A stretch of DNA of 64,000 nucleotides from Siphonodentalium dalli (taxonomy: Eukaryota > Mollusca > Scaphopoda > Gadilida > Siphonodentaliidae), in the NCBI GenBank assembly GCA_032622095.1, contig CP136062.1:158094875-158158874 (forward strand). Direction: 5' to 3'. The position numbers and the translations under genes are program-made. The notes beneath the pieces are model-generated. The model did not search any database. It was given only the letters and a program-made list of their open reading frames with translations, and was not told the DNA's origin. This document shows positions 61,731-64,000 of the stretch, in pieces. Position 1 is the stretch's first letter. Every line of letters starts with the position of its first letter.

Positions 61731-62588
61731 ACAGTTTGATATATGCCGCATGTGATGCGCACTGAGGCCTCCGATCGATTGGACAGTGTGTGGACGGCGA
61801 CGAAACGCTCTTTATTGTCACATCACGAACAATGTATCAGTGGACGCTCTTTATTTCACATGCTGCAATGACAAAGGGAAGTCCCACATGTTGCAAGGAC
61901 AAAGGGAACTATATGTAGCAATGCGAATAGAGCGCAAGTGTTCAGCTTAAATTAATATTAGTGGTTGCTATTATATGGGAGGCGGAGTTGTATTTATTAT
62001 TTCCAAGCAAGGAGCCCCTTGTTTTGTGAACTGTTTTCGTTCTAGGACATGACAATTTATGTCTTTCTCATTCAACGGGCAATGTTCATATAAGACAGCT
62101 ATATTCCCCGAAAAATGAAAAACACTTATTACTGCATGTTTAATTAGGCTTTATGGTTACGTTGTAATAAATGAAGAATCACAAATAAAGCATTAATGGC
62201 ATGCTTCATTTTTTCAAATAACATCGCTTTATTGAAGTTATTTCGAGAATAACGGATTTTCAAATAGGATTGTAACCGTCAACAAATCCGGCATTGTAGT
62301 GCTGTGTATGGAAGACAAGACCAGACCAAAACCAAATGCCCTGATGTATCGATCGTTATATACATACTTATAGATATATAATATCCTGCACACCCGATGT
62401 TCGGACGTCAAATATGCTAGTTGCAAAGTTGCCTCAGTGACATTATGTAGCTACATTAGCAGGCCTAGTCAATTAGATCGTATTACATGTACATTGGAGT
62501 GGCTTAACAATTTAGTGAAATAAGATAATTAATATATGATAGAAACCTTTATCAAATAACAAGCTACAATATCAAGGACAACAGAAGA
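61731..62588. other. No gene recognised; small direct repeats
   Basis: 'acgctctttatt' occurs twice (about 61806 and 61844), and 'gcaa.gacaaagggaa' twice (about 61866 and 61894). No coding domain. Confidence 0.5.
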
Positions 62589-63086
62589 GCAAAGCTGAAG
62601 CACATATTTAGTTGTACACAATAACATGTGTAAATAAAGAAGGCTATTTGGAAAAGATGGCATATAAAGGGAATAAAACAATTATGCACTTTAAACAAGG
62701 AAATTCAAGTTTAAGATGCGTCGGACGTGATGACAATTTGTGACGAGAACACATTTTTCAACAACCTGATATTGGGAATTTATTGGCGCCAACATAACTT
62801 GCACATCTGCTGTGCAATGTCCAAAACTAAAGCCAGAAAAGCAAAGCTGAAGCACATATTTAGTTGTACACAATAACATGTGTAAATAAAGAAGGCTATT
62901 TGGAAAAGATGGCATATAAAGGGAATAAAACAATTATGCACTTTAAACAAGGAAATTCAAGTTTAAGATGCGTCGGACGTGATGACAATTTGTGACGAGA
63001 ACAAATTTTTCAACAACCTGATATTGGGAATTTATTGGCGCCAACATAACTTGCACATCTGCTGTGCAATGTCCAAAACTAAAGCC
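62589..63086. repeat. Near-identical tandem duplication, 252-bp unit
   Basis: Copy 1 is 62589-62840 and copy 2 is 62841-63086, both from 'gcaaagctgaagcacatatt' to 'ccaaaactaaagcc'. By eye they differ at about one base (aca versus aaa near 62752/63004). Near identity implies a very recent event or an assembly duplication. No gene inside. Confidence 0.9.
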
Positions 63087-63689
63087 GGAGCATGACTATT
63101 GGGTGACTATTATAAATAAACCAACGATCATATGTCTAAGCGTGTTGGTATTTACGAATTATTCTATCGAAAAGGGGGGAACAAATTGTTTCTCAAAATA
63201 ATTTTTGCTTAATGTGTGTGCCTTATCGGTTCATTTCATAAACTCCCCCGCCTATATTACGGCTTATCCTTTGTAAATTTTCTCCTCAAAAATTGTTTTA
63301 ACGGATCAGGTTTATAAATGTTAATATCCAGATCCGATCAACATATCACAATGAAACATATTTGGCAAGACGCACAAACTCACACACACTCAGACACCTA
63401 CATTAACAGCTGTCGCAACACTACTTCTTTGACTATCGCACACGAACACAGCCACAAGTCTTTCACACCTTCTCTGGCTCGTCGCGCTGGCTCTCTCCTT
63501 GTTCTCGCGATGCATTCAGGCACTGCACATGCTCACATGCCAACAGCTGACGGAAATGGTAGCTTTGCTGGAAGAACAAAACTATTTTATTTAAAAATAC
63601 ACACATGCAAATATAGTTAGTTTAATACTAAAAACTATTTATTATCGTTCTACCATATATGAATGACTAAATTTCAGCAAAACATTAAA
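63087..63689. other. No gene recognised
   Basis: The open frame 63318-63620 (100 codons) is His/Ser/Thr-rich, with no signal peptide or domain that I recognise. Confidence 0.4.
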
Positions 63690-63860
63690 TGTTCTCTCTT
63701 GTAGTCCCCGCGTGGGCTCGTGTTAGAATAAGGCCTACCGCCCCACTGCGATGGGTAATAATCCCCTAAGGTGGCACCCTGTTTGCCGTGGGGTACAATC
63801 CCGCGATGCGTGGTATGAGTCCTGGAGGTAATATTATATATATCTTTAATTCCTCCATTA
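63690..63860. repeat. Partner of the 39.6-39.84 kb repeat, inverted and internally deleted
   Basis: The reverse complement carries 'cgcgggattgtacccc', 'cagggtgccacctta', 'gcagtggggcggtaggc' and 'gcccacgcggggac', matching 39610-39835 in order. About 60 bp of the middle is absent. Confidence 0.6.
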
Positions 63861-64000
63861 ATTAAGATGTTGATATACACATGTAATTTAACACAATCAT
63901 ACAAAAACAATTGAACATGGGAACGAGAACATAACATATATACAAGCACACACTTAACGTATGTGCAAAGCAAAACAAATATAGATTGGAACAGATCAGC
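63861..64000. other. Window edge; nothing recognised
   Basis: A/T-rich sequence with no supported feature. Confidence 0.4.

Overview
The window is nuclear DNA of an animal. It is AT-rich, has no operons, and is dominated by transposable elements and their relics. The short molluscan-style motif 'gggaggtaactc' (about 3048), the mix of DIRS, APE-type LINE, Helitron-like and TIR elements, and a single-exon style rhodopsin-family GPCR fit a lophotrochozoan, most likely a marine mollusc. That placement is inference. No tRNA, rRNA or CRISPR array was found.

The only host-type gene recognised is a class A GPCR at 17912-19420 (+). It has seven recognisable membrane segments, but its third intracellular loop is broken by frame changes and in-frame stops. 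It therefore looks like a pseudogene, or a gene with assembly indels or an unrecognised intron. Almost everything else that codes is retroelement debris: a minus-strand LINE (1335-2945), a DIRS-like tyrosine-recombinase retrotransposon (20140-21830, +), a 5'-truncated LINE with an ATCCT-repeat tail (32070-33601, +), and a large minus-strand LINE (51239-61026) split in its reverse transcriptase.

Layout. 0-8.8 kb: LINE relic, palindrome relics and unassigned DNA. 8.8-31.3 kb: blocks of a divergent repeat family carrying YY1-consensus-like motifs (AAGATGGCNGCC), in both orientations; the largest blocks (21.8-24.6 and 27.8-31.3 kb) mirror each other across a 3.2 kb spacer. The GPCR, a terminal-palindrome MITE and the DIRS relic lie among them. 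32-36.3 kb: LINE and a piggyBac-like MITE. 36.4-39.1 kb: an A-B-B-A composite of two repeat types. 43.6-49.7 kb: a 2.4 kb TIR element with a nested hairpin and short repeat array, a pentapeptide-period minisatellite, a second piggyBac-like MITE and a 1.23 kb hAT-like element. 51.2-61.0 kb: the LINE interrupted by eight head-to-tail Helitron-like units (52.2-58.2 kb). 61.3-64 kb: a third piggyBac-like MITE and a recent 252-bp tandem duplication.

The most notable structures are (i) a TTAA-flanked MITE family whose three copies each carry two 67-bp near-perfect palindromes in opposite orientation, and (ii) the head-to-tail Helitron-like array inside a LINE reverse transcriptase, with units rich in the nuclear-receptor half-site TCAAGGTCA. 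All alignments were done by eye, so identities are qualitative.
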